DNA of 64,000 bases, taken from assembly GCA_009377525.1 (NCBI GenBank), contig WHTW01000011.1:27158-91157 (forward strand). The letters are read 5' to 3'. Shown piece after piece: positions 1 through 7,190 of the stretch. How positions within the stretch are numbered: position 1 is the first letter of the stretch; every line of letters starts with the position of its first letter. The notes beneath the pieces were generated by a model, which made no database searches, was not told where the DNA came from, and saw only the letters and a list, made by a program, of their open reading frames with translations. The translations under genes were made by a program, and so were the position numbers. This DNA comes from Rhodospirillales bacterium (GTDB taxonomy: Bacteria; Pseudomonadota; Alphaproteobacteria; Reyranellales; Reyranellaceae).

Positions 1-284
1 ACGACGCTGTCGGCCGCCTCGAGCTTGCCCGAGACCGCAAAGCTGTTGGCCGATTTCTCGAGAGGGAGGGAGCGCTCGCCGGAAGTCGACACCGCCTTGG
101 CCTGCGGCTGCAGCTTGTCGAGCGCGCCGGGCGAGGCCTCGCGCAGGTTCTCGCCGAACTCGCCGAAGTAGATCTTGGCACCCTGCCCGTCGACTTCCAG
201 CCAGAGATGATGCGCGGATGCGACGGCCGCGGTCGACAGCCAGAGCGTGGCGGCGGCGGCAGCGATGCGGACGAAGGATTTCAT
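1..284 (-). CDS. DUF4198-type periplasmic protein, C-terminal part cut by window edge
   Basis: Only the first 94 residues are in the window; the gene continues past base 1. The start is an ATG at 284 with GGAGGC just upstream. An N-terminal signal peptide (Ala-rich core ending near AVASA) precedes AHHLWLEVDGQG and the segment YFGEFGENLREASPG, which look like the start of DUF4198 proteins. Those are secreted proteins often found beside metal transporters and TonB receptors. It lies 12 bases downstream of the TonB-dependent receptor stop, in the same direction, so it is probably co-transcribed and may bind or deliver a metal in the periplasm. The family match is from memory of the N-terminus only; the metal is unknown. 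Confidence 0.6.
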   Translation of the reverse strand, partial: MKSFVRIAAAAATLWLSTAAVASAHHLWLEVDGQGAKIYFGEFGENLREASPGALDKLQPQAKAVSTSGERSLPLEKSANSFAVSGKLEAADSV

Positions 285-296
285 GGCGATTGCCTC

Positions 297-2723
297 CTAG
301 AAGTCGGCGGTGAGCGACAGCATGAAGGTGCGCGGCTGGTTCTGGGCGAAGAACGCCGTCGTCGCGACCCAGTAGTTGGCATCGAACAGGTTGATCACGT
401 TCGCGCGCACCGTCAGCGGCTTGTGTTGCGGCCCTTCGAAAGTGTAGCGCAGGCCGGCATCGAAGCGCGTCCAGGGCGGTGCGGCCTGCGTGTTGGCCGC
501 ATTGAGATAGACCTGCCCGTTGTAGACGACGCGGCCCATCACGCCGAAGCCTTTGGCGAACGGCGTGTCCCAGTCGGCACCCAAGGAGAACTGAAACGGC
601 GCCGTGCCGACGGCCACCTTGCCGTTGTTCAGTCCACCCGCGGTCGTGGTCTGGATCGCCTCCAAGAGCGTGAATCCACCCAGCAGCTTCAGGCCCGGGA
701 GCGGCTCGCCGAACACCACGAACTCCAGACCCCGATTGCGCTGCTGTCCGTCGACGACAAACGTATTGGTGGACAAGTCGGTGAACGCACTCGGAATGGT
801 GATCTGGAAGGCGCTCAATGTGGCGGCCAACGTTCCGAAGTCGACCTTGGCGCCGAGCTCGAACTGCGTGGTGACAAACGGCGCAAAGGTCTGGCCGGCG
901 TTGGTCGTCCCAGGACCCGCAACCGGACCCGGCTGCAGGGCCTGGATGTAATTGCCGTAGAACATGAATTCCTTGGTCGGCTTCACGACGAACGAGGCCG
1001 AAGGAGAAACGACGCTCTTGTCGTTGCCGCTGGTGGGCAGGCCGGTCACCGCGCTGTAGTTTGCATTCTGCAGACGTTGCGCGCGCGCCCCGACGATGAG
1101 CTGAATGCGATCGTCCGCAGCAGAAAGCGCGTCGACCAAGCCGATGCTCGACAGGATGGAATCGGAAGTAAGTGGTGCGTTGTTCCGCAACCCAAACAGG
1201 CTGGGGGCCGCAATGAACGTCGGATTGTAGATGCTGGAGCTCGTCGGGATCGTAAGCGGATTGTTGAACGACCAGATCTGCGTCTTCATATAGTCGCCGA
1301 CCAGAGCCGCCTCGTGCTTGATCGGGCCGGTGTTGAAGATACCGCGCAGACCGGTTTCGGCGGACAGCACCTCGGTGTTCTGCAGGAAGTTCCCGGCGGA
1401 CAGGGTCGTGGTGTTGCCGCTGTAGTTGACGATGTTCTGATTGAGAAAGATCGTCGAGATGTTGGCGCGCTTGGCGCCGACCTTGATGAAGCCGGTCAGC
1501 CAGGGCGCAATGTCGTGCTCGAAGCGCAGCGCGCCGTACAGGTCGTCGGCCTGCAGGCGCTCCCACGGCTGATAGGAGCTTCTGGCGGCATAGGGCGGCG
1601 CCGGGAGCTGCACGCCTGCGGCCAGGAAGATGCTACCCTGGAAGGCGCCGACGTCGCGTCGCAGGTAGCCGATATCGCCGTCGATCCTCGTCGCATCGCT
1701 GCGGAAGTCGAAGCCCAGCGTCAGGGCCAGCCGCTCCGCCGTCTGATTGTTCACCGCCGTATCGCCGCTGGTATAGGTCGCGTTGGCCCGCAGGCCGACC
1801 GACTGGTCGGGACCGAAGCGGCGGCCGATATCGACGGTGCCGCCGAGCTGGGCGTCGGACAGGTAGAGCGCACTCGCCTGCGTGATCGGCTCGCTGGTGG
1901 CGCGCTTGGGCACCAGGTTGATGGTGCCGCCGACGGCGCTCGGCAGGGCGCCGTTCAGGAAGGCGGAAGGGCCGCGGAACACCTCGACCCGTTCGACGCC
2001 GGTCGTGTCAGCCTGGCCGGGCACGATGCCGTAAAGGCCGCCCAGCCCGTAGTTGGGGTTCGTCACGAAGATGCCGCGGATCATGGCGCGGTCGTCGAAG
2101 ACGTTGCCGTTCGGCCAACCCAGGCGAACGGTGGGATCGCCAGCCAGCACGTCGGTCAACGTGCGCGCCTGCTGATCCTGTATGTACCTTTCGGTGTAGG
2201 TCGTCTCGCTGAACGGCGTGTCCATGAAGTCGCGGTTGCCGAGCAGACCGACCTTGCCGCCGCGCGCGACCTGGCCGCCGGCGAAAGGAGGCGGCAGGTT
2301 GCCGATCTCGGCCTGCGGCGGCGGTGCGCTCGCCTGCACGCGCACGGGATCGAGCTGCACGGCGCTCGAGCCCGGGCCGGGAGCGGCGCCCGCCACGGTG
2401 ACGGCATTGGCCGAGGTGAACTGGTAGGTCAGGCCCGATCCGGCCAGCAGCTGGCGCAGCGCCTGCTCGACCGTCATGGTGCCGCTCACGGCGCCGCTGG
2501 TCTTGCCGGCGACGGCCGCCGTGTCGACGGCGATCTGCACGCCGGACTGGCGGCCGAACGCCGTCAGCGCCTGCGCCAGCGGCTGCGATGCGATGTCGAA
2601 ATTGGCCGTGCGGCTTGCCTGCGCCTCGAGCGGCGGTTCCTGCGCCAAGACGGCGGATGTCGAGCCCAACGCAAGGGCCGCAGCAAGCAATGAAGCGGCA
2701 CTGCCGAATTTGGTCGCTGGCAC
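297..2723 (-). CDS. TonB-dependent siderophore receptor with STN signalling domain
   Basis: An 808-residue outer-membrane receptor. It has a signal peptide ending near AVLAQ, then an STN (secretin/TonB N-terminal) domain at about residues 40-112, a plug with MIRGIFVTNPNYGLGG and VERVEVFRGPSAFLNG, and a 22-strand-type barrel ending in the aromatic-terminated strand TFMLSLTADF. The STN domain marks the transducing class (FecA, FpvA), in which ligand binding signals to a membrane FecR. That fits the fecR-fecI pair immediately upstream on the same strand. A candidate FecI-type promoter sits about 80 bases before the ATG. The ligand is probably a ferric siderophore, but the DUF4198 neighbour leaves another metal complex possible. 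Length is normal for the family. Confidence 0.9.
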   Translation of the reverse strand: MPATKFGSAASLLAAALALGSTSAVLAQEPPLEAQASRTANFDIASQPLAQALTAFGRQSGVQIAVDTAAVAGKTSGAVSGTMTVEQALRQLLAGSGLTYQFTSANAVTVAGAAPGPGSSAVQLDPVRVQASAPPPQAEIGNLPPPFAGGQVARGGKVGLLGNRDFMDTPFSETTYTERYIQDQQARTLTDVLAGDPTVRLGWPNGNVFDDRAMIRGIFVTNPNYGLGGLYGIVPGQADTTGVERVEVFRGPSAFLNGALPSAVGGTINLVPKRATSEPITQASALYLSDAQLGGTVDIGRRFGPDQSVGLRANATYTSGDTAVNNQTAERLALTLGFDFRSDATRIDGDIGYLRRDVGAFQGSIFLAAGVQLPAPPYAARSSYQPWERLQADDLYGALRFEHDIAPWLTGFIKVGAKRANISTIFLNQNIVNYSGNTTTLSAGNFLQNTEVLSAETGLRGIFNTGPIKHEAALVGDYMKTQIWSFNNPLTIPTSSSIYNPTFIAAPSLFGLRNNAPLTSDSILSSIGLVDALSAADDRIQLIVGARAQRLQNANYSAVTGLPTSGNDKSVVSPSASFVVKPTKEFMFYGNYIQALQPGPVAGPGTTNAGQTFAPFVTTQFELGAKVDFGTLAATLSAFQITIPSAFTDLSTNTFVVDGQQRNRGLEFVVFGEPLPGLKLLGGFTLLEAIQTTTAGGLNNGKVAVGTAPFQFSLGADWDTPFAKGFGVMGRVVYNGQVYLNAANTQAAPPWTRFDAGLRYTFEGPQHKPLTVRANVINLFDANYWVATTAFFAQNQPRTFMLSLTADF

Positions 2724-2801
2724 GATTACTCCCCGAAGCTCCGTGCCGGCGGGTCACGGCTTTCCCACACGCGGCCGAAAATCACTCGCCGCTTCGGAGA
2801 G

Positions 2802-2829
2802 GACGGTCAGGATCGCGTGTTTTTAAGGG
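2802..2829 (-). promoter_or_regulatory. candidate FecI-dependent promoter for the TonB receptor
   Basis: On the minus strand CCCTTAAAA (2821-2829) is followed after exactly 15 bases by CGTC (2802-2805), about 80 bases before the receptor ATG. The same two blocks with the same 15-base spacing precede fecR at 4033-4060. A shared AT-rich -35 block and a CGTC -10 block are typical of group IV (ECF) sigma promoters. The assignment to FecI is inference from the gene context. Confidence 0.55.
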
Positions 2830-2870
2830 AGGCTCGGTATTTTTCTCGGGCGGATCCCGCTTCGACAAAT

Positions 2871-3004
2871 CGCCTCACCCTGAGGAGCGCACGAAGTGCG
2901 CGTCTCGAATGCGCGCGGTAAACCGCACGTGGGTGGGCAGCCAGGCGTGCTGTAGCCCATCCTTCGAGACGCCGCGCTGCGCGCGGCTCCTCAGGATGAG
3001 GCGG
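2871..3004. repeat. imperfect intergenic palindrome (CCTCA..TGAGGAGC type)
   Basis: The left arm at 2871-2909 (CGCCTCACCCTGAGGAGCGC and on to GCGTCTCGAA) is the imperfect reverse complement of the right arm at 2962-3004 (TTCGAGACGC and on to CTCAGGATGAGGCG), with about 50 bases between them. Each arm carries its own small hairpin. It fills the gap between fecR and the receptor. Palindromes of this look, ending in CTCAGGATGAGG, are widespread between genes in Rhizobiales-like genomes (from memory). It may act as a terminator or processing site that separates fecR expression from that of the receptor. Confidence 0.7.
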
Positions 3005-3013
3005 CATCTGGTT

Positions 3014-3973
3014 CTACTGCTTGATCACGAGAAGATAGGGCGTGACCGCCGTGACGGAGCCGTGCTGGCTGCGGGCCACGGCAGCCAGCGCCTCGACCGG
3101 CCGGCGCAAGTCGAACACGCCGGTGATGCGCCGGTCGGCCAGCGACCGGTCGCGCAGCATGATGGCGCCGGCATAGTGGCGCCCCAGCTCATCGACGACC
3201 TCGGCCAAGGTCGCACCATCGACGACCAGCCGTCGCTCGCGCCACGCGGCGATGTCCTGCGGGTCGACCTGCGATTTTGCGACCTGCCCGGTGCCGCGGC
3301 TGACGCTGAGGCGTTCGCCGCGCGTCAACACGCCGGCGATGCGGCCGCCATCCAACCCGACCTCGACCGTGCCGGACTGCACGGCAACGGCCACGCCGTC
3401 GCCGCCCGAAAGCACGTCGAAGGCCGTACCGGTGACGGTCACGGTGACGTCGCCCGCAACCACCACGAACGGCCGGTCCTTCGCCGCCACGACATCGAAG
3501 AAGGCACGACCCGTCAGCAGGGCGACCTCGCGCCGCGTGGCGGCATAACGGATCGCAACGGCGCTGCCGGCATCGAGATGGACGACGCTGCCGTCTTCCA
3601 GCGTCACGTCGCTGAGCTCGGCGACGCTGGTCACGTGATCGGCTTGCAGGCGCAGCTTCAGCACCGGCGCGATATAGAGCGCAAGGCAGGCCGCGAGTGC
3701 CGCGACCGCGATGCCCAGCGCGCGACGGGTTCGCCTGGAGCGGGGAAGCTCGACGACCGTTGCGGATGGCGGTCCATCCGCCGCCGGCAATCCACCGGAC
3801 ACGCGCCAGACGCGCTCGACGCTCTGCCACGCCTGGCGATGGGAGTCGCTTATTGCAAGCCAGGCATCGAGGCCGGCGCGGATGGTGGCGTCACCCGGCG
3901 ATGCCTGCAGGCGCATCAGCCAGTCCACCGCCTCGGCGCGCAACGGCTTCCCCTCGTCTGTCGCTGGCGTCAC
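3014..3973 (-). CDS. fecR: FecR-family anti-sigma / signal transducer
   Basis: A 319-residue protein with the expected FecR order. An N-terminal cytoplasmic DUF4880-like segment (AVDWLMRLQASPGD, then WLAISDSHRQAWQSVERVW) comes first, then one membrane helix at about residues 85-105. The periplasmic FecR domain follows, with VTLEDGSVVHLDAGSAVAIR and GRAFFDVVAAKDRPFVV, and then a C-terminal STN-like segment ending YLLVIKQ. In this family the protein receives the signal from the STN domain of the outer-membrane receptor and controls the cognate ECF sigma factor. It lies between fecI upstream and the receptor downstream. Its own FecI-type promoter candidate at 4033-4060 sits in the 112-base gap after fecI. 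Confidence 0.88.
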   Translation of the reverse strand: MTPATDEGKPLRAEAVDWLMRLQASPGDATIRAGLDAWLAISDSHRQAWQSVERVWRVSGGLPAADGPPSATVVELPRSRRTRRALGIAVAALAACLALYIAPVLKLRLQADHVTSVAELSDVTLEDGSVVHLDAGSAVAIRYAATRREVALLTGRAFFDVVAAKDRPFVVVAGDVTVTVTGTAFDVLSGGDGVAVAVQSGTVEVGLDGGRIAGVLTRGERLSVSRGTGQVAKSQVDPQDIAAWRERRLVVDGATLAEVVDELGRHYAGAIMLRDRSLADRRITGVFDLRRPVEALAAVARSQHGSVTAVTPYLLVIKQ

Positions 3974-4032
3974 TGAGCTCGACCCTCGCTTGCCCCCGGA
4001 CGATTCTTCTGGCGGGAACGCCCCTCACAACA

Positions 4033-4060
4033 GACGGGACACGGAGCCGACTTTTAAGGG
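4033..4060 (-). promoter_or_regulatory. candidate FecI-dependent promoter for fecR
   Basis: On the minus strand CCCTTAAAA (4052-4060), a 15-base spacer and CGTC (4033-4036) lie about 60 bases before the fecR start. The block sequences and spacing are identical to the element before the receptor. No such element was found before fecI itself. Confidence 0.5.
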
Positions 4061-4085
4061 CGAGGCCGAAAAACATCCATCCCGG

Positions 4086-4589
4086 TCAGCGCTCGGGCCC
4101 GTCGAGCCGGCGGGCGGCATGGAGAATTGCCTCCTTCACGAGTTGGTGAGTGCGGACGACCGAGACGCCGAGATGGTCGGCGATGGCCTGCAAGGTCCGT
4201 CCTTCGAGGCGATACATCCGGAAGGCGATACGCGTGCGCTCCGGCAGCTCGGCAAGCGCTTCGCTGATCACCCTGAGCTCGTCGCGATAGAACAAAACCC
4301 GTTCCGCGCTCGGCGTATCGGAAGGCAGGTTCTCCATGACGGGCGTGACCGCCCTCGGCGCCTCGACCGAACGGCGGCGCTGCCAGTCGAGGGCGAGGTT
4401 GCGCACGATGCGGTAGAGGTAGCTGACGGGATTGACGATCTGGTCGTCCTTGGCGGCCGCTGCGCTGAAGCGCAGGTAGGCCTCCTGCACGACATCCTCC
4501 GCGCTCGCGCGGTCGTCCACGATACCGTTGGCGTAGTTCACCAACGAACCGCGATGCTCGACAAAAAGACCCGTGGTGTCGGCTGGCAC
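4086..4589 (-). CDS. fecI: ECF RNA polymerase sigma factor, FecI-like
   Basis: A 167-residue sigma-70 family protein. Region 2 is seen in LFVEHRGSLVNYANGIV and AEDVVQEAYLRFSAA. Region 4 is the helix-turn-helix ALAELPERTRIAFRMYRLEG followed by TLQAIADHLGVSVVRTHQLV. No extra domains are present, as expected for a group IV sigma factor. The only in-frame start after the upstream stop is GTG at 4589. It is the first gene of the fecI-fecR-receptor series, and the likely role is to transcribe the receptor in response to its ligand. A 17-bp inverted repeat at 4660-4676 lies about 70 bases upstream and may be the iron-responsive operator. Confidence 0.9.
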   Translation of the reverse strand: MPADTTGLFVEHRGSLVNYANGIVDDRASAEDVVQEAYLRFSAAAAKDDQIVNPVSYLYRIVRNLALDWQRRRSVEAPRAVTPVMENLPSDTPSAERVLFYRDELRVISEALAELPERTRIAFRMYRLEGRTLQAIADHLGVSVVRTHQLVKEAILHAARRLDGPER

Positions 4590-4659
4590 AGCGTGTACTC
4601 GATACCTTCATCGCCGCCCCGACGCCCCGGCATCGACGGCTGTCCGCACCGTATCGCAG

Positions 4660-4676
4660 TTGCGACTTATTCGCAA
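4660..4676. promoter_or_regulatory. candidate iron-responsive operator upstream of fecI
   Basis: TTGCGA (4660-4665), the spacer CTTAT and TCGCAA (4671-4676) form a perfect inverted repeat about 70 bases before the fecI start codon. Position and size suit a Fur-type site, since fecI genes are usually repressed by Fur under iron sufficiency. The sequence is not a textbook Fur box, so the regulator is a guess. Confidence 0.4.
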
Positions 4677-4877
4677 TTGGAATCGTCTGTCACGCCAGGA
4701 TGCCGCCGTGCGGTCCCTGGATACGCGCGTGAGCGGAGTCCACGACGCCAAGACCTACACTTTCGTCAGTCGGCAACTGTCGACGATTCGACAAGTTCGG
4801 GGCTGAGGTCTGTCGGTATGATCGGCCCGCTTGGCGCGGCGATCGCCGACGAACAGGCAGCGCAATCAGGAGTCATC

Positions 4878-5432
4878 ATGCCGGACAACGGCTGGCAGGT
4901 CGGCATCGACATCGGCGGCACCTTCACCGACCTGGTGGCGCTGAACCCCGCGACAGGCGAATTGCGCTCCATCAAGGTGCCGACGCAGCGCAACGATCCC
5001 GTGGCCAGCATCAAGTCTGCCCTCGCCGCGGCGGGCCTTGCCGCGATCGACGTCGACGATCTGGTGCACGGCACGACCCTGGTGACCAACGCCATCGTCG
5101 AGGACCGTGTCGAGCCCGTGGCGTTGATCGCCACCGAAGGCTTCGAGGACGTGCTCGATATCGGCCGCGCCGGACGCCAGCATCTCTATCGCCTGGACCT
5201 GCCGCCGCGCCGCGCCGCCCAGGTCCCGGCCGAACGACGCATCGGCCTGGCCGAACGCGTCGATCATGCCGGCGTCGCGGTGCGCGCGCCCGACGCTGCC
5301 GCGATCGCCGAGGCCGTGCAGCGCGCGGGCGCGAGCGGCGTGGAGAGCGTCGCGGTGTCTCTTCTCGCGGTACGGCAGGCCGAGTTCCTTGGCTGTCGAT
5401 TTCAGGAGTTCCATGCATTCCGGCGCAAATAG
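4878..5432 (+). pseudogene. hydantoinase A / 5-oxoprolinase remnant (N-terminal quarter only)
   Basis: From the ATG at 4878 the frame reads as the N-terminus of a HyuA-type ATPase: GWQVGIDIGGTFTDLVALNP, then VHGTTLVTNAIVEDRVEPVA and IATEGFEDVLDIGR. Family resemblance stops near GVESVAVSLL (about base 5370). After that the frame runs antisense through an unrelated M20 hydrolase remnant to a stop at 5432. About 165 of an expected 690 or so residues remain, so this cannot be a working enzyme. It differs clearly from the intact hyuA at 41250, so it is not a recent copy of that gene. It is the first of three remnants in a row. Confidence 0.8.
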
Positions 5433-5613
5433 CTCGGTGCCCAATCGAGCTCCTTGCGCATCGCCGCAAATCGCGCCGCATCGATGTGGCGGAAATCGAT
5501 GGTGAGCTTGACCTGCTCAGCGTAGGTGCCAGGCAGATTGGAAAGCTCTCCATGCGCGTCGTCGTGGTGCGGCCCTCGTCGGCTGAGTAGGCCAGGCCGA
5601 TATCGTTGACGGC
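5363..5613 (-). pseudogene. M20-family N-carbamoyl-L-amino-acid hydrolase remnant, frameshifted
   Basis: On the minus strand, pieces of a Zn-dependent amidohydrolase of the HyuC/allantoate amidohydrolase type appear in three frames. They are IAAVNDIGLAYSADEGRTTT, then LPGTYAEQVKLTIDFRHIDA, then FAPECMELLKSTAKELGLPY. The second piece matches the family's dimerisation-domain strand (VKLTIDFRH) and the third its later helix. The catalytic metal-binding region is absent, and at least two frame changes break the reading. It abuts and overlaps the hyuA remnant in the opposite direction. Since hyuA, hyuB and hyuC often cluster, the scar may be a collapsed hydantoin locus. Confidence 0.6.
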
Positions 5614-5681
5614 GGCGATGACTCAGCCCGTGCGAGCGGCCGGTCGGCGAGCGCGCGCCATCGCGCCGGGTCGACTACGGC

Positions 5682-5984
5682 ATGACCGGCCGTGCGATCG
5701 AGCAGCGATTCGGGCCGCAGGAACTCGACGACTGGACGTTCGCCGAGTGCTCCGACGCCCAGCACGCCAGCGGCACCTGCCGCATGGGCGCCGCCGACGA
5801 CCCGCGGTCGGTGGTCGATCCCGACTGCCGGGTGATCGGCTGCAGCGGGCTGCGCGTCATCGACGCCTCGGTCATGCCGACCGTGGTGCGGGCCAATACC
5901 CATCTGACGACTGTGATGATTGCCGAAAAGATGGCCGACGCACTCAAGCAATCGGTCAAATCTCACGGCATACGCAACCCCTAA
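5682..5984 (+). pseudogene. GMC-family oxidoreductase remnant (C-terminal domain only)
   Basis: About 100 residues match only the C-terminal end of GMC flavoprotein oxidoreductases (choline and alcohol dehydrogenases). The segment HASGTCRMG holds the first catalytic-site region, and SVVDPDCRVIGCSGLRVIDA plus NTHLTTVMIAEKMAD form the closing FAD-binding signature. The FAD-binding N-terminus (GxGxxG) and substrate domain, some 400 residues, are missing upstream, where the sequence belongs to another remnant. An ATG exists at 5682 but the product would lack its cofactor site. It marks the end of the scar, just before two perfect palindromes. Confidence 0.8.
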
Positions 5985-5985
5985 A

Positions 5986-6025
5986 GCACATTCCGTCCAG
6001 CTGGAATCAGCTGGACGGAATGTGC
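5986..6025. repeat. perfect 18-bp-arm hairpin after the GMC remnant
   Basis: GCACATTCCGTCCAGCTG (5986-6003) and its exact reverse complement (6008-6025) flank a 4-base loop GAAT. It begins one base after the stop of the GMC remnant. There is no T-tract on either side, so it is not a classic intrinsic terminator, though it could act as a bidirectional one or be a small mobile palindrome. Confidence 0.85.
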
Positions 6026-6054
6026 CCTGAGCAACCCAGGTCTCCCGTGCGCGC

Positions 6055-6100
6055 GAATCCGATCAGATGGAACCGCGCGCGGTTCCATCTGATCGGATTC
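6055..6100. repeat. 46-bp perfect palindrome upstream of tonB
   Basis: Bases 6055-6100 are self-complementary without a mismatch or loop. The left half begins GAATCCGATCAGATGGAACC and the centre is CGCGCGCG. It lies 29 bases after the first palindrome and 47 bases before the tonB start. The two palindromes are unrelated in sequence, and both end where coding sequence or remnants end. Confidence 0.85.
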
Positions 6101-6147
6101 CGCTCTAGGGTGGCGGCGCGGCAGGCCGCATCGTAAAACCATGACCC

Positions 6148-7188
6148 GTGGCCCACGCCGTCAGCGCCTTTTCGTATCGTTCCGACCGTATGTCGCCTGC
6201 CGCGGTGGCCTTGGCCGTGCTGCTGCATGCGCTGGCCGCCCTGGCCCTGTGGTGGCTGGCGCAGGAGCCCAAGGCACCGGCCGAGCCGGCGCTGGAGGTC
6301 TATTTCGAGCCGCCCAAGCCGGCCGAACCGCCCCCCGAGCCCGAGCAGAAGCCCGAACCCGAGCCGCAGCCTCAACCGGAGCCGCAACCGCAGGTCATGC
6401 CGCCCATCGAGGCGCTGCGGCCGCCCGCCGACATCGTCTCGGACAAACCGACCCAGGCGCCGCCCAAAGGCGACCAGCCGAAGGACGCCCAGCTCGCGCC
6501 GCCCCCGCCGCCGCTGCAGGACATCCTGCCGTCGCCCGATCAAGACCTGGCGCCGCCGACGGCGGCAGACTTCGCCAAGATCGAGCCCACGCCCACCCCG
6601 CCCACGCCCGCGCCGCAACAGAAGACGCCGACCGCGCCGCCATCCACCGCCGGCGAGCTTCCCAAGCCGCCTGAGCCGGCGCCGCCTGCGCCGAAGCAAC
6701 AGGCGCTCGCCACGCCGCCCGCCAAACTGCAGCCGCCGCAACCGCCGCAGCAGCGTCCCAAGCCGCCGATGCCGCAGCCGCAGAAGCCGGAATACAAACC
6801 CTCGCCGCTCAGCACCGCGCCGTCGCGGCGGCCGCCGGCCGGCACGCAGTCGGAGAACCCCTCGCCCTCGCCGTTCGTCAATCCGGCCGACACCTACAAC
6901 AAAGCGCGCGCCGCCGACAATTATCTCTGGCAGGTCGTGCGCCGGCTGCAGGGCTACCGCTACCAGGCGAACGTCCGTGCCACCCAGGGCATCACCGTGG
7001 TGCGCGTGGTCATCGCCCGCGACGGGCGGCTCCTGAACGTCACCGTCGCACGCTCGAGCGGCATTCCCGAGTTCGACCAGGGTGTGCTGGCCGGCGTGCG
7101 CTCGGGCTCGCCCTATGCGCCGCTACCGCCCGACATCCGCGGCGACAGCGCCACCTTCGACCTGCCGCTGGTGTCGAGCAGACGCTGA
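6148..7188 (+). CDS. tonB: TonB energy transducer
   Basis: A 346-residue protein with the three parts of TonB. There is one N-terminal membrane helix (AAVALAVLLHALAALALWWL), then a long Pro/Glu/Gln/Lys-rich periplasmic spacer at about residues 40-240 rich in PEP, PQP and PPQ repeats. The C-terminal TonB fold follows, with YLWQVVRRLQGYRYQANVRA and GITVVRVVIARDGRLLNVTV. It would couple the proton-motive force to the outer-membrane receptor near the window start. The frame opens with GTG at 6148; an ATG at 6190 directly before the membrane helix is an equally good start. ExbB and ExbD are not in the window. Its stop is 2 bases from the convergent MFS gene. Confidence 0.9.
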   Translation: MAHAVSAFSYRSDRMSPAAVALAVLLHALAALALWWLAQEPKAPAEPALEVYFEPPKPAEPPPEPEQKPEPEPQPQPEPQPQVMPPIEALRPPADIVSDKPTQAPPKGDQPKDAQLAPPPPPLQDILPSPDQDLAPPTAADFAKIEPTPTPPTPAPQQKTPTAPPSTAGELPKPPEPAPPAPKQQALATPPAKLQPPQPPQQRPKPPMPQPQKPEYKPSPLSTAPSRRPPAGTQSENPSPSPFVNPADTYNKARAADNYLWQVVRRLQGYRYQANVRATQGITVVRVVIARDGRLLNVTVARSSGIPEFDQGVLAGVRSGSPYAPLPPDIRGDSATFDLPLVSSRR

Positions 7189-7190
7189 AC

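Noticed and set aside
207..2693. 828-codon open frame on the plus strand
   Set aside because: It is antisense to the TonB-dependent receptor; its Arg/Gly/Ala-rich product is a high-GC shadow with no family features.
3711..4877. Long plus-strand extension upstream of the hyuA remnant
   Set aside because: The frame is open by chance across fecR and fecI; hydantoinase similarity begins only at the ATG at 4878.
6141..6674. ATG at 6141 as the start of tonB
   Set aside because: It is in a different frame; the TonB membrane helix and C-terminal domain are read from GTG 6148 or ATG 6190.
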